From Coprinellus micaceus (Eukaryota; Basidiomycota; Agaricomycetes; Agaricales; Psathyrellaceae): DNA of 64,000 nucleotides. The stretch spans positions 434,001-498,000 of the forward strand of contig OX596342.1 in the NCBI GenBank assembly GCA_951394405.1. The letters are read 5' to 3'. The translations under genes were made by a program, and so were the position numbers. The notes beneath the pieces were generated by a model. The model searched no databases, was not told where the DNA came from, and saw only the letters and a program-made list of their open reading frames with translations. Shown here in pieces: positions 35,101-45,900 of this stretch; position 1 is the first letter of the stretch, and the number at the start of each line of letters is the position of its first letter.

Positions 35101-36586
35101 GGGACTACCCCTCAGTCATTCGGAAGTTTGGGACCACTGATTCATATTCAACTGAAACGGTGATTAGGACTCAGTCTTGTATTCTTGCTCACAAGCTGAT
35201 GGTCAACCTCAGGGCGAACTTTATCACCGAGAACCGAAATCGTGGTACCCCAGAACCAATAGAAAAGATTTCCAAACACAACTTTCCCAGATCGAGAGGC
35301 GCCAGGCTCGGTTATCGCATATACGGTCTGTACTTGACGAAGAGGATCAATACCAGGAAAGTACGCAATTGCCAGTGGCCACGGAAGGGCCTCAAACACC
35401 GCCAGAATCCCGTTATTCCGTGGGGGCAAGTCAGAATCTCCCAGTGGAGCTCGACTACTTCAACAATAACCTTGGAGTGAGGTCGTTGGAGTTTTACTTT
35501 CGTGTAGGTGTCTCCGCTCCGAGCTATTTAATGCCGTTGCTAACTGAGCGACGCTCCGCACATCAGGAATTCACTCCTTCCCTCAAGAAGCACCTGCTCC
35601 TTAGAGTTCTCGAGAAACTCGGCGTCAAAAGAGCCGCTATGGACGAACTCGTTTCTGGGGGGACGTGGGTCCACGTGGTACTGGAGCACAGTCGCATTTA
35701 CAGTCACAAGACCCTTCGAATGAACTACACCACCTACGACATTCGGCGAGAGCAGGACGTCATCCATATCGATACGACACACTGCGACATTATTCTCCTC
35801 AACAACCGCTACACAGAGGAGACTCGCAATAAGCAGCATCCTTACCTCTACGGTAGGACTTTGGGCGTATTCCATGCGAATGTCGCATATGTGGGGCCTC
35901 TTCCTGAAAACGTGGATCGGGGTCGGGCGATGGAATTCGGCCGAGTAGATTTTGTCTGGGTGCATTGGTATGACTACCTTGGTGCCAAGGATGCCTTCAG
36001 CCTCGACCGGGTGTCACCTTGCAGCTTAACTTCACCAGTAGCCCTCGACTTTGTTGACCCCCAAGACATCCTCCGGGGAGTCCACATTATCCCGGATTTC
36101 TCGCTCGGCAAGTCGACAGCTCCCCTCCCCCGTTTCCGTTTTTCTCGCAAGGCACAGGAGGTGTGGAAGGCGTATTATATTAACAGGTAGTATCGTACCG
36201 GCCCATATCCGCTTCACAGGCTGACACTAAAACCCTTTCATGCGCAGGTTTGCAGATCGCGACCTCTTTATGAGATACCAGTACGGAATGTCTGTGGGGC
36301 ATACGTATATGTGCAATGGTGCGTTTCCCAAGCCAAGCGTGCCTTCAACAGGCGCCGACTTCGATCACGCCCTGGGGGTCGAATTCGATTCAATCGAAGG
36401 TTCGTCAGCCAACCCGTTCCTGTTGGGCATGGGCACTAACGGCAGACCTTCATTCAAGGCGAGGAGGCTTCCGCGAGAGAAGGAATGGGCGAATCTGATG
36501 AAAGCGCTGGAATCGAACCCCCCGACCACTTCGACGACATGGACGATCGTGAGCTGATAGTGTATGACGAGATGTATCAGGGATGA
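32101..36586 (+). mobile_element. Plavaka-type DNA transposon, transposase gene (1288 aa, apparently intact)
   Basis: A cut-and-paste transposase of the fungal Plavaka group (CMC/CACTA-related). Eleven exons join in frame to 1288 aa: 32101-32388, 32443-32538, 32602-32728, 32790-34002, 34060-34548, 34612-34711, 34770-35159, 35213-35476, 35567-36186, 36248-36399, 36459-36586. Signatures in order: an N-terminal Cys/His finger (CVNCKK...H...C, residues 24-45), RRLPKRYRE, the block VALMIWSDATQLTSFGTASL, GNESKDRR, YPEKVLVCGVRNNGGRPCHRC, LVVDVLHEFEVGVWKRLYVH, WHALAKLRLH, IKFHYLGDYPSVIRKFGTTD, and VGHTYM near the C-terminus. The donor after YPEK is an unusual GTCGGG; a GTGAGT 4 bp downstream would shift frame. 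Terminal inverted repeats were not found, so element borders are unknown. Confidence 0.85.
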
Positions 36587-36962
36587 CAAGTGTCATGGGT
36601 TCACAGGCCGCTTATCGGTAACTATGTTTGGGTGTTCGTTAGCCTTTCTTGGATTCCGACATGAGAGCTTCATCTTACGGCTTCAGTGGACATTCAATAC
36701 CGTATCATAGCGATGGAAACTTTATGACGAGTTTTTGGTACGGTGAGCTCCGTTATGGGCGTGGCGCGATTATGCTCATCGAGTCTATTATGGAGAACTC
36801 AATAGGGTACAAGGTGCAAGTTAGAGAGGGTCGCCGTCGCGCCGAGCGGGCCTGACATGAGATATGTGGTAATGTTGTGACGGTCGTCCAAGTTGACAGG
36901 GTTGCGATCACCGAACATTTCTGGATATTCGACTTTGAGTGAACTCTTCCATCCCCCACAGA

Positions 36963-38664
36963 TGACAGTGGAGCGTTTCCGAGTCCCGAGCGTTCGTGAC
37001 CTATTTCCTGGTATGTGCCCCACTGCTGGAACCTCCAGTACCTTCTCTATGGCCTGCTAACCTGTGGAAGAACTCGCCGGCGTTCGACTCCGCAACCCAG
37101 GAAGAGACCAAATCCACTGTAATGCTCAGCCTTCAAGTTGTCACCCCAAAACCGGAGGTGAGTGTTGCGTCTCTCATCCGCAGTCAGCTCCTCTCAGCAC
37201 TTTAGTAGACTCGACCATAGAGTCAGATCCATTCATTGGTGGCTCTGGTGGGACCCGGGGGTCTTTGTTCTTCGTAGGCGTCCTCTTGCCGTCTCGTTCT
37301 TCCGAGAATTAAACCCCCTCCCCTTTTCTCAGCGCGAGGCCGGTAGTGTCTGTGACGTGCCGTCCTCGTTCAGCGATGGTATTTGCACACAGGCTCCGAG
37401 CCGGTCCCCTGGCGCCTTCGATACAACGGGACGTCTTCTTCAAGCACCAAGTGATGTCCCAGGAACTCCCGGCGTTTTCACTTCCCCAGTCGAGTGTCTC
37501 CGCCATGGTTCTCTCGCTGAACCCATCAACAAAGAAATGATAGTGTGCGGTGCTCTCAGCAGTGAGTTTGAGGAAGGGTTACTAGCATCAGCTGGTCCAG
37601 TGCGTTAATCGTGGCCTATAGCTTGCGATTTCCCAGCCTGTGGAGAGTGTGCCGGAAGGTACTGTTCCTCAACGTCACACCCCCTCCCCATTCTCATCGG
37701 CGCTGTTTCTCTTTTTGTTATTAGATGGGGTCAAAATCCCCGGCCTGTCTCTCCAGGCATACAACGCCCAAATATTCTGTCACAGGAAGACACCGCCGAA
37801 ATGCACACTTCCCCCCCATCCGAGGCTTGCACCCAGCTCCAAAATATTTTGTCACAGGAAAGCACGGCCGAAGTGCACACTTCCCTCCCATCCGAGACTT
37901 GCACCCAGCTCCAAACACAGCCGGGTGGTGCTGCTCGCAAGCGAGCGTGCGTATGCACAACTCCTCCACCCTATCGATTTCTTCCTTCCCAGAGCTCTTC
38001 CCCGTACAAAATGGCCAAATCATCCCAGCGACGTGCGACCCGCCAACAGTTCACAGCATACCCGAGTCGGGTGTCTCTGTCTCCATCCCCCGCGAGTGAT
38101 GGATCTATACTATCTGCCACCCAGGATGGGATAATTCTGCCAAAAATTTCTGGGGTGTTCAGGCTGAAAGGTCGGCAGGACCGCCTTCACGTGAGCGTGT
38201 TCACAACGCTCTCTCAGCTGGCATCACATTATGACATTCCCTTGTTCTTGCCTCCTCCACCCAACCTCCAGCCTTCCGGAGAACATTTCAGCAAGACACG
38301 ACCGCAACCGGAAGCCATTCCGAGTCCCGAACTCACACCGCTTCCCGCCGCCTCCGCCTTTGCCAACTTGAACCAAGCGCCCGTGTGACCGGCGTGGGTG
38401 ACCGTGATGTCATCAAGCAGCGACTCACGTGCTTGTTCCACACCCGAACTCTCAGCCACTGCCAGTGTTTCACATCCTCGAAAATACGCACCTGCACCTA
38501 CATCCATCTTGAATATTAAACAGCATGTTCAACGCGCCTTGAGGTCCTCAGAACCCGTGTATTCGAACGGGGGGCACGGATTCACGACCCATTTCGCGGC
38601 ACAGACGGATACGACACGAGCAGGGCTCAGTGTTCAATCGAAGTGTCCTTTTCCTGTTTCCTAG
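36963..38664 (+). CDS. Unresolved multi-exon coding region, unknown function
   Basis: Several coding-like plus-strand frames with splice-like ends: MTVERFRVPSVRDLFP (36963), ELAGVRLRNPGRDQIHCNAQ (37069), a Pro/Ser-rich block around 37330-37530 (REAGSVCDVPSSFSDG), and a long frame at about 37726-38386 containing the 72-bp duplication and MAKSSQRRATRQQFTAYPSR. A TGA at 38386 separates this from a further open stretch to 38664. I could not find junctions that keep phase throughout, so the gene may be eroded or the model incomplete. It lies just after the Plavaka transposase on the same strand and may be part of the element or an inserted host gene. No family recognised. Confidence 0.35.
37770..37913. 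repeat. 72-bp tandem duplication
   Basis: Two head-to-tail copies, 37770-37841 and 37842-37913, beginning AAATATTCTGTCACAGGA and AAATATTTTGTCACAGGA, with a few substitutions. The period is a multiple of three (24 codons), and all three forward frames remain open through it. Confidence 0.85.
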
Positions 38665-39366
38665 TACGCACTCGAGTTTTACTTCCTTTTTTCCCTTTTA
38701 GTTCTTCCAATACTACCATACGCCTCGCTTCCTCACCTCAACACGGCGGCGGTGGGGCAGATGGCGTCTCCACCCGCCCAGAGCTGAGCTCTGACGGCCC
38801 TACGACGGCGAGTTTTAAGATCCCCTTTTGTCGAGACTAGTGAACCCGAATACACCCTGGAGACTCCTGTGCGGCGAGTTTCATTTAACCTTACTTACCC
38901 TTGACTAGATTCCTTATCAGAGCTTTGAGCAGTAACGGTAGATGCAAAGGCCCTGTGATCAGCTTGAGTCGATCCGTAACTACCCTAAAGTGGTTAGTAT
39001 TTTGTAGACGCGCTTATGGCGAGTACTCTTCTGACGGAGTGTTGACTTTCTGCTCGTCCAAATGCCCTCATTCCGCAAACACAGCTTCGCCTTCTAACTT
39101 ATCGTCATCCATATTATTAAATTGGTGCTAACGAATCCTTTTACAGTTCCCAACGGGCTGTGGGCGTTACGGCCTGCTAAAGTTGCCTTTGCATCACGCT
39201 CGAGGCTGTGAGCTATTGATGCCTTTCCATCCCAGGGGAGTGGTAAGTAACGGTAACGTGAGTGGATCGGAGATGACTGCCACTCGCCAAACACGCGCCA
39301 TTGTTGAGTGGGGCAGATAAATAGCCACGGTATGGAATCGACCGTTCTTTACAGTCCTTTCCGAGG

Positions 39367-40686
39367 ATGAGCGGACGTGCACCAACTCGCCAGACCCCTG
39401 ACATCAGGATCCTTGTCTCCCATTTTCTACGCCAAGTGGAGAGCGGCCACATCCAAACACCTACTCGATCCCCTTTGGCCCTCCACTTCGACTCCCGGTC
39501 TCAGTCCTTGACGGAGTACCCATGGTCAGTTTCGTCCTTGAGCCCATACGCGCGGACGGCACTGACTTTCACTGACTTCATCGCAGGCCTTGTGACCCGG
39601 ACACGGGGCGGCGCATCCCCCCCTCGGACCTGGAGGCCTATCGGAGAACGCATACGTTCAAAGGGCCTTCCTGCCTATGTGCCTTCATCGATGGCACTCG
39701 CTACGCAGAGTCGCGCATCGGGATTGTAGAATCCATAGAAGGCACTGGAAATCGCTCGGTTCTCCGCGGAGAATATGTCGCTGTGTGTCCGAGACAGCGC
39801 TGTGGATACTATCGTAAGTTCTTCCTCTTCTCATTGGACCATGGGAAGGCTAAAGTCTCCCCTTTGTCAGTGTGCCTGGAGAGGTTCTATCCTCTAAACG
39901 GCCTGAAGCTAAAGGTTTATATCAAGAGGGGTGGGTGACCAGTGCATAGGACTCTCGCCATCTACCGCACTAATGTATTGGTGTTTTCAGCCACCCCTCT
40001 TCCTGTCCAGGAGCTGACCTATATCGCCTTCGCGGAAAGGGGATCCCGAGCCGGAGAAGGTCTATCCCAAGTCATGACCAATGCTCTGATTTGCGGAAGG
40101 GGTAATCGTACGCCATAATTCCCTTTCTTGATTTAAAGCGGTCTCATTAACTTCGTGCCTGTTAGGTCTCACTCAGGTGTGCACGCTGGAGCCTCGAAGA
40201 ATGCAACTCGCCGTGGTGGAGAAGCTCGCAATAGGCATTCCAGAGGCGGACTTCTGGGAAGCTTTTGCTCAATGCATCGCGTGTAAACTCGTCATGTTTC
40301 GAGAATGCGTGATGCAGCACAAGTGCCCGGGAGGATCTGCGGAAAGGAAACGGAAGCGCCATGCGGCCCGCCCCTGCACGCGAAGAGTGCAGGCCCAATT
40401 GGAGTTCTCTCCTGGGGACGTTCCGGAGACTCCCAGTGTCCTCCGCTCCCTCAGGAGCTCGCCCATTCGCAGCCCATCGAATAGTGATTGGACTCCGATG
40501 TCGAATGCTGCCACACCCGAGGTCAACATTCAGGATGGGGGCAGCACTGGTGAACCTGATTCAGGTGACGAGACGGAGATTATTCCTGCGTCCGACGAGG
40601 TTGAAGCGCCACTGTCAAGTGACTTCGAGTTTCCCTCGCTGTTACAGGTTCTGGAGTCCGCGCGGACTCGCACCGCGTCACCTTAG
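39367..40686 (+). CDS. Zinc-finger-like protein of an unnamed basidiomycete family, 358 aa
   Basis: Five exons, 39367-39524, 39587-39813, 39871-39930, 39991-40101 and 40166-40686, join in frame to 358 aa with introns of 57-64 nt. The N-terminal half contains an ordered block (GRRIPPSDLEAYRRTHTFKG, then CAFIDGTRYAESRIGIVESI and GTGNRSVLRGEYVAVC, LERFYP). Residues 222-239 read CIACKLVMFRECVMQHKC, with Cys and His spaced as in a small C2HC-like finger. The C-terminal 110 residues are acidic and Ser/Pro-rich. I know of no established function. It follows the Plavaka transposase and the unresolved coding region on the same strand, so it may be a passenger of the element or an independent expanded family. 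ATG at 39367 is the first in frame after an in-frame stop region. Confidence 0.6.
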
Positions 40687-41854
40687 TTCTTTCAACTTTC
40701 ATTTGCTGGTTTGGACAACTACTACTACGGCGATCTCGATGGACTCTCATGCTTGGACTCATTAACGGACTTATTTTGAAATGGACAGCTGGACATACTC
40801 GGATACGTCAGACTTGGTGATAATTAGTGACGTATTGTGTACTCTGTGTAATAGAATGCGAATGGGTCGGAATGTTCTCCTTGGAAGCGACAGGATCCCA
40901 ACCACGACATGACACGAGCGGCTATTTTTAAACACCGCCGGTTACACGATTAGAGCTCCGACATGTCCTGTGGTTAAAAGGCTGGCAGCGTGACACGGTG
41001 GATTGTGACATGGGATCCGTACCCCCCAAACCCCACTCCCCAGGCTTCCCAGTTGAACCGCCTCTACCCCCACCCCCCAATGATGTCCCCCTTCTAGGCC
41101 CAAGGATGTGAGTCGCATTAAACATCTCTTTGGTGATAACTGTTGGAAGCTTTGTACCTGTAGGTTACTCATCCCGCCGGGACGACCTCGGTGGCGAAGA
41201 AGATCAGTTGCTCCGTGAGCCCGGCTATCTCTTGAGACCTCTCTGAGTATCTGTCTCTTTTCTGAACGAAGGTCAGCCGAGCGATTAGTGAGGCGCCATC
41301 CCTAGGATACTGGCACCCCTCAGCCCCCGGTTCCAGAAACTCGTTTACTAGGTGAGAGTCCCCACCCCCTTGTCACGCCTCCGACAAGTGCTAAACCGCG
41401 ATCTCCCCCATGTAGCGTGTAGGTGGCTGGCCAAGGTGCAGCGTGTTTACGAAGTGTGGCCTGTCCTATGCTGAACCAGCCCGGCCACTTCAAGCCTACC
41501 GTAGCAGTAAATGTTTGCTTTTCTCCGGTGTAGTCGGTCCCTCCCCTGTGTCTTGATTTGAGGGAAATCGGGGCATCTCGTCCGGCGTCACGTCGTCGTT
41601 GACCATAACGAGAATTAATGTAGATTAAATTAAACCCCGTCCTAATTAGTAATCAGTACTCAATCGTCTAGCTTGAGCAACCTAGAGCTTTGGCAGGGGA
41701 TTTTCGACGACCATCTCTCTTGACAACGTCCGTTACAATGTTCATGGGGTTTTCGTACTGCGACACGAGGCCTACCCACAGCGCTTATCTGTAGCCGAAT
41801 AAGCGCCCATCGGATCTGGTTCGTCAATTCCGGTTGTTATCCCAGGCACCTTGT

Positions 41855-42048
41855 TAGAGAGCTTGCGCGGAAGCGACAAGGAGCCACCGTGTCGCTTTGT
41901 GGAGTGCGCAAAATGGTCATACAGTGGCGGGAAGCGACACGTCGCTCCACACTCTGCCTAAATGAGCCAAAATCGGTCCCTCCTGCGCACACCCAAAAGC
42001 GACCTGGTGGCTCAATTTAACGACCGGTGGCTTTGCGCAAACTCTCTA
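41855..42048. mobile_element. Small MITE-like palindromic element (~190 bp)
   Basis: The left end reads GAGAGCTTGCGCGGAAGCGA and the reverse complement of the right end GAGAGTTTGCGCAAAGCCAC. Similar inner blocks (AGCCACC, GTCGCTTT, GTGCGCA) occur inverted in each half. The element is flanked by TA on both sides (41855-41856 and 42047-42048), consistent with a TA target duplication as made by Tc1/mariner-type transposases. No coding capacity. Motifs related to AGCGAC repeat several times inside. Confidence 0.6.
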
Positions 42049-43595
42049 TTATCCCATACGGTGCTCTCATGGCCGATCAGGCGCTAACTTGAGGTCTTTT
42101 CAAATCAAGGGCTCGGCCGGACAAGACATTAGAATCATCGTATAGGTTCCTCAGTGCTCTCACCTCCACGACGGTCAAAGGGCGAACGGTCGAGACCCTC
42201 CCAACCTGTTCCCTTGGTGCTCTGCCCGTAATGCGTCACATGTTACAACCCCTTACCATGGCCCCAAGATGTTGAGGTGTTAATCGTGATGCGCCTTGAT
42301 TCTTCTCGGGCGTCCTGCTTTACCCGATGCTCAGTCACGGCACCTCGCATCTGAGTGTGCTTTTGGCACGATGGCACTCGACGGTAAATGCCCCGCTGGG
42401 TGGATGGGTCCGCGAGTTTGGGTAATAGAGGGTGCTTCTCCGCACTCCTCCAGAGGGAGCCGTATGTTAGTTCAACCAACGCCTGAATCTGAACGTCACC
42501 GTGACGTTATGATCTGATGCTTGCAAGCCCTGAAACGTCGGGCAACGCTGCCAGGGCGCTACAAGGCTTGTCAGATATATCATGATGATATACCTGGCGG
42601 AGTTCCTCAATATCTGAATCTTGTATGGGGCGCCATGTGCGGCGTTAGCGATGCTGATGTCCTATCCGAGCTACATTTGCGGAGGTGCAACACCCCCATC
42701 TCGACTTGACTCTGTTGACTGTCTCTGGAGAGCTAGAAATGCGATGGGACGCCTTATGTTTGGTTAGAGTCGGCCCAGAGCAGACACCTTCTCCGTTACG
42801 CGGCGGGAAGTGGGCGGGTAGGTGGGAGATCAAGCGCTTATGTGGTAAAGCTTCGTTGCAATTTTGATAGCTTTGGATCCGCATAAACGCCCCCCCCCCG
42901 CTCATGGGAAATATTGCAAACAGGAAGTTTCTCCTTGGCTGCGACCGACCAATTGGCAACTGGCCTGACGCATTCCTCGCATACCAGCGCGTCCCGTCGG
43001 ATAATCCCAATTTATTAATCTTCCCCGCAAGACCAAGTCCAGTGACAGCCCCGGAGCTCGTCAGCTCGACTGGTTGCTGGGGGAAAGGTGACCCACGTTT
43101 AGGTTAGCGGTTCACATGTCACTGACGCATACTGTCGTCTAATCAGTCTTAGGGCATCGTTATCATCATCGAGTGGGTGGATGTCCACCCTTTCTTCCCA
43201 GATGCGGCGAAGAACCCACCGACAATGAATCCGGGAATTAGCAAAGCATCGAGGAGGAATACTTGAGGTGACTGAGCACTGCCGTTTTCCTCTGCAGTGC
43301 CTTTTGGGCCCCACCAATGCTGGAGGATGCGGGGACCGGTGTTGGTGCGCTTTCTGGGACACCTTTGGCTCATGTTTGTTCACCCGAGATCAATGTGGTT
43401 ACAAGTAGGTGGATCGAGGAGCGGCGGAGGGGGAGTTCCCGTGCTATCCAACTGACGCAGTTCGTACACCGACAGTCAGCCGAACTCGACGACTCTCTGA
43501 ACCACCAGCATGATTCCGGATCCCTTTGCTACACGCCTGGGGGGCAGCAAGGCCATTCTTCCTGAGAATGCTATAGACGAGTGCACTGAATGGCT

Positions 43596-43775
43596 GAGCG
43601 CCGTTTCAGGAGGGTGAAGACCAGGCCGGAACATATAGACACCAGCGGGTTCCCGACACAGGGTGAAGCTACCTGTCTACGTGAGCGCCGTTTCAGGACG
43701 GGTGAAAACGAGGCCAGACCACAGAGCATACAGACACCAGTCGGTTCCCGACCCAGGGTGGAGCTACCTGTCTAC
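43596..43775. repeat. Two-copy tandem duplication, ~87-93 bp units
   Basis: Units start GAGCGCCGTTTCAGG at 43596 and again at 43683. Both continue through GGCC, ACACCAG, GGTTCCCGAC and end with GCTACCTGTCTAC. Small indels and substitutions separate them. Confidence 0.8.
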
Positions 43776-44180
43776 CAGTGAAATGCTGGCCAACATTTCC
43801 CCTGGTATTATTCCGGTTTCGTGATCAAATATACGTGTGCGAGAGAGTGTGCGCTAGGGAGACGGCCCATGGGGAGGCAGGCCCATGCAATTTAGGGACC
43901 CCGTACTGCATAGCCTTCGCCTGGCAAACTGAGGCTGGCGAACTTGACGCGGCCAAATACCATGGCTCTGATGGGTCGACGAAGTCGGAAGGTCGATGAA
44001 GGCGGAATGAGTGCCAGGTATATCAGGGGCACCAGTGGTTGTCAGGCTATATCCTGGGACTAATCATACTGAGAGTGATGGGATGGATGGCACATAAGAT
44101 AAACGCTGGCATAGCCTTATCAGATGCTCACCCATTTGATGATGCACTGCCTATTGTAACCGTTCATGTGGCGATAAGCC

Positions 44181-44201
44181 CCTCTCACGTTTCGTGAGAG
44201 G
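44181..44201. repeat. Perfect 9-bp hairpin, 3-nt loop
   Basis: CCTCTCACG-TTT-CGTGAGAGG. It lies about 40 bp beyond the stop codon of the minus-strand gene at 44238. It could affect 3'-end structure, but no function is shown. Confidence 0.6.
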
Positions 44202-44237
44202 CGGCTTTGTTGAACCTACCAAATCGGTAACGCAGAA

Positions 44238-45543
44238 CTAGCTCCGCCTACTGAGCTTCTTTTGGGCGTCTGGAACCGGAAGTCCAGAGCCCCTGCCCTG
44301 GAACAGGTCATGGGTGTCCTCGACAGAGAACGAGGCACTGCGATGGTCTAGGGCGCTTATCCGAGGGCCGATTTTGGGCGGAGAATCAGGAGCCTTGTCT
44401 TTGAGAGTAGCAACGGACGTCATCGGCTCTCGGCTGTTCTGAGGTCGGCCCTCCTACGCAAGAAACGCGTGAGTAGAAGCAGAGACAGACTATATGGCCC
44501 GACTCACGAAGGTCGTTCCCCCGAGCAATACGCTACCCCTGACCAGTTCCGAGACGCGGCTCGTGGGCCCACCCTTCACAGAGGGGAGGCGTGCAAGGTG
44601 AGGACTTAAGTCAAGCGGAGAGATACACCTCTTATCTCCCTCCTCCGCCCCTCCCTCCCTCTTCTTCTCACTCTGCTCTCCTTCCTTATCCTCCACCGAC
44701 TCTAGCGGCAAGTTCAATGCCGACTTGCTCCTCAAGTATGCACACGGGCTACTGGGCCCCGTATCCGACGCTGATGTATAGAAGCTTCCAGCACGACTCC
44801 CGCCAAACGACCCCGAATAGTGTAACGGCCCCTTCTCCCATGGACTTGTACGCATCGGGCTATTGGTGTGGGAGGCGAAGGGAGTCGAGCTGAGAGTGGT
44901 GACCGGGGACCAGGATAGTCGCGAAACTGAGTCGCGTTCGCGCTCGCCGAACTGGAATGATCGGCGCCTACGGAGGAAGAACTGGATAGGTAGATGAATG
45001 ATAATGCGCGGACGGGCGCCAAATATGAATAACGCCTCAGCCTCGGTGCGTTACGAACGAGAAGGGGAAGCGACGTACGATAGTAGCTCCGATAGCGATG
45101 AGAAGAAGTACTGAGGCTACACCAATCGCAAGGAAGGTAGTGGTTGACCAAGGTCTACACGAGGGATTAGTGACGGTAAGCATACTGTAGCAGTCGGCCG
45201 AGTACTGACGAGGTGGCACCGATTGACTCGTCCCGTTTGACGAAGGTGGGTGACATGCCCTTAAAATGTCGGTGGTTTCGACGGTGGTGGGTTCTATTTG
45301 AGGGAACGTATCGAGAGGCGGCGCCTTTTTGGTTGGTTGTAGCGTGTAGTCGAAAAGAATGTGTGACCAGAATCCAAAATGAATCAAGCGAACGAGACCA
45401 AAAGAGTGAGTGGGAGTAGGTATAGCCAAGGAGTGTGAGAGTGAGCACGAATGGGAGAGATACAGCAGCGACGAGACGACGAGAACAGACAGAGGGAGAG
45501 AAAGAAAAGCGAGGGAAGGGGAGCCGATGTACTCCCCATTCAT
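44238..45543 (-). CDS. Single-pass transmembrane protein, unknown function, 384 aa
   Basis: Three exons, 45543-45079, 44981-44508 and 44453-44238 (introns 97 and 54 nt), join in frame to 384 aa. The N-terminus has a signal-like hydrophobic stretch (residues about 10-30). An external region with a few Cys follows, then one strong transmembrane segment (TTTFLAIGVASVLLLIAIGA, about 133-155). After it come a basic stop-transfer cluster (FLRRRRSFQFGERERD) and a Ser/Pro-rich, acidic cytoplasmic tail of about 210 residues. This layout (signal, short ectodomain, one TM, long polar tail) is common among basidiomycete orphan membrane proteins. No domain was recognised. It is transcribed away from the duplicate membrane genes next door. 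Confidence 0.68.
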
Positions 45544-45900
45544 CCCAGCAGACTTTTGTATGCGTATCCCTTCCCCTGCATAACTGTCAAAAACGTGGAG
45601 CGTTGATAGATGTTGACAGAAACTTCAAGAGGGCATGCAGGTGAGTGCATTGCCCCTCGCGAGGTATGAATGCACCACTAAATAAGCCTCGCCCTCCATT
45701 CGTCATCCCCCTGCTGTGGCCAAGGTCCTTCCGAGGCACCAAACCTACCATGAGCGTCGGTCCCGATAGCACAGACTGAGCGGCCTGCGTCGTGCACACC
45801 ACCGCCATGGCTGAAGATACTGACAAAATTATATGGGAAGGATGAGAAGCCCAAAAACATCGGGGAACGCCGACATGAGCATTACCAAGTCCTGCGAAAA

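Larger units (their letters stand above)
40687..44237. other. Gene-poor stretch with small repeats
   Basis: About 3.5 kb without a supported gene. It contains the MITE at 41855-42048, a local tandem duplication at 43596-43775 and a perfect hairpin at 44181-44201, listed separately. Confidence 0.4.

Noticed and set aside
35177..35480. Frameshift in the Plavaka transposase between overlapping frames
   Set aside because: A GT-AG intron at 35160-35212 joins the two frames exactly and restores the family sequence.
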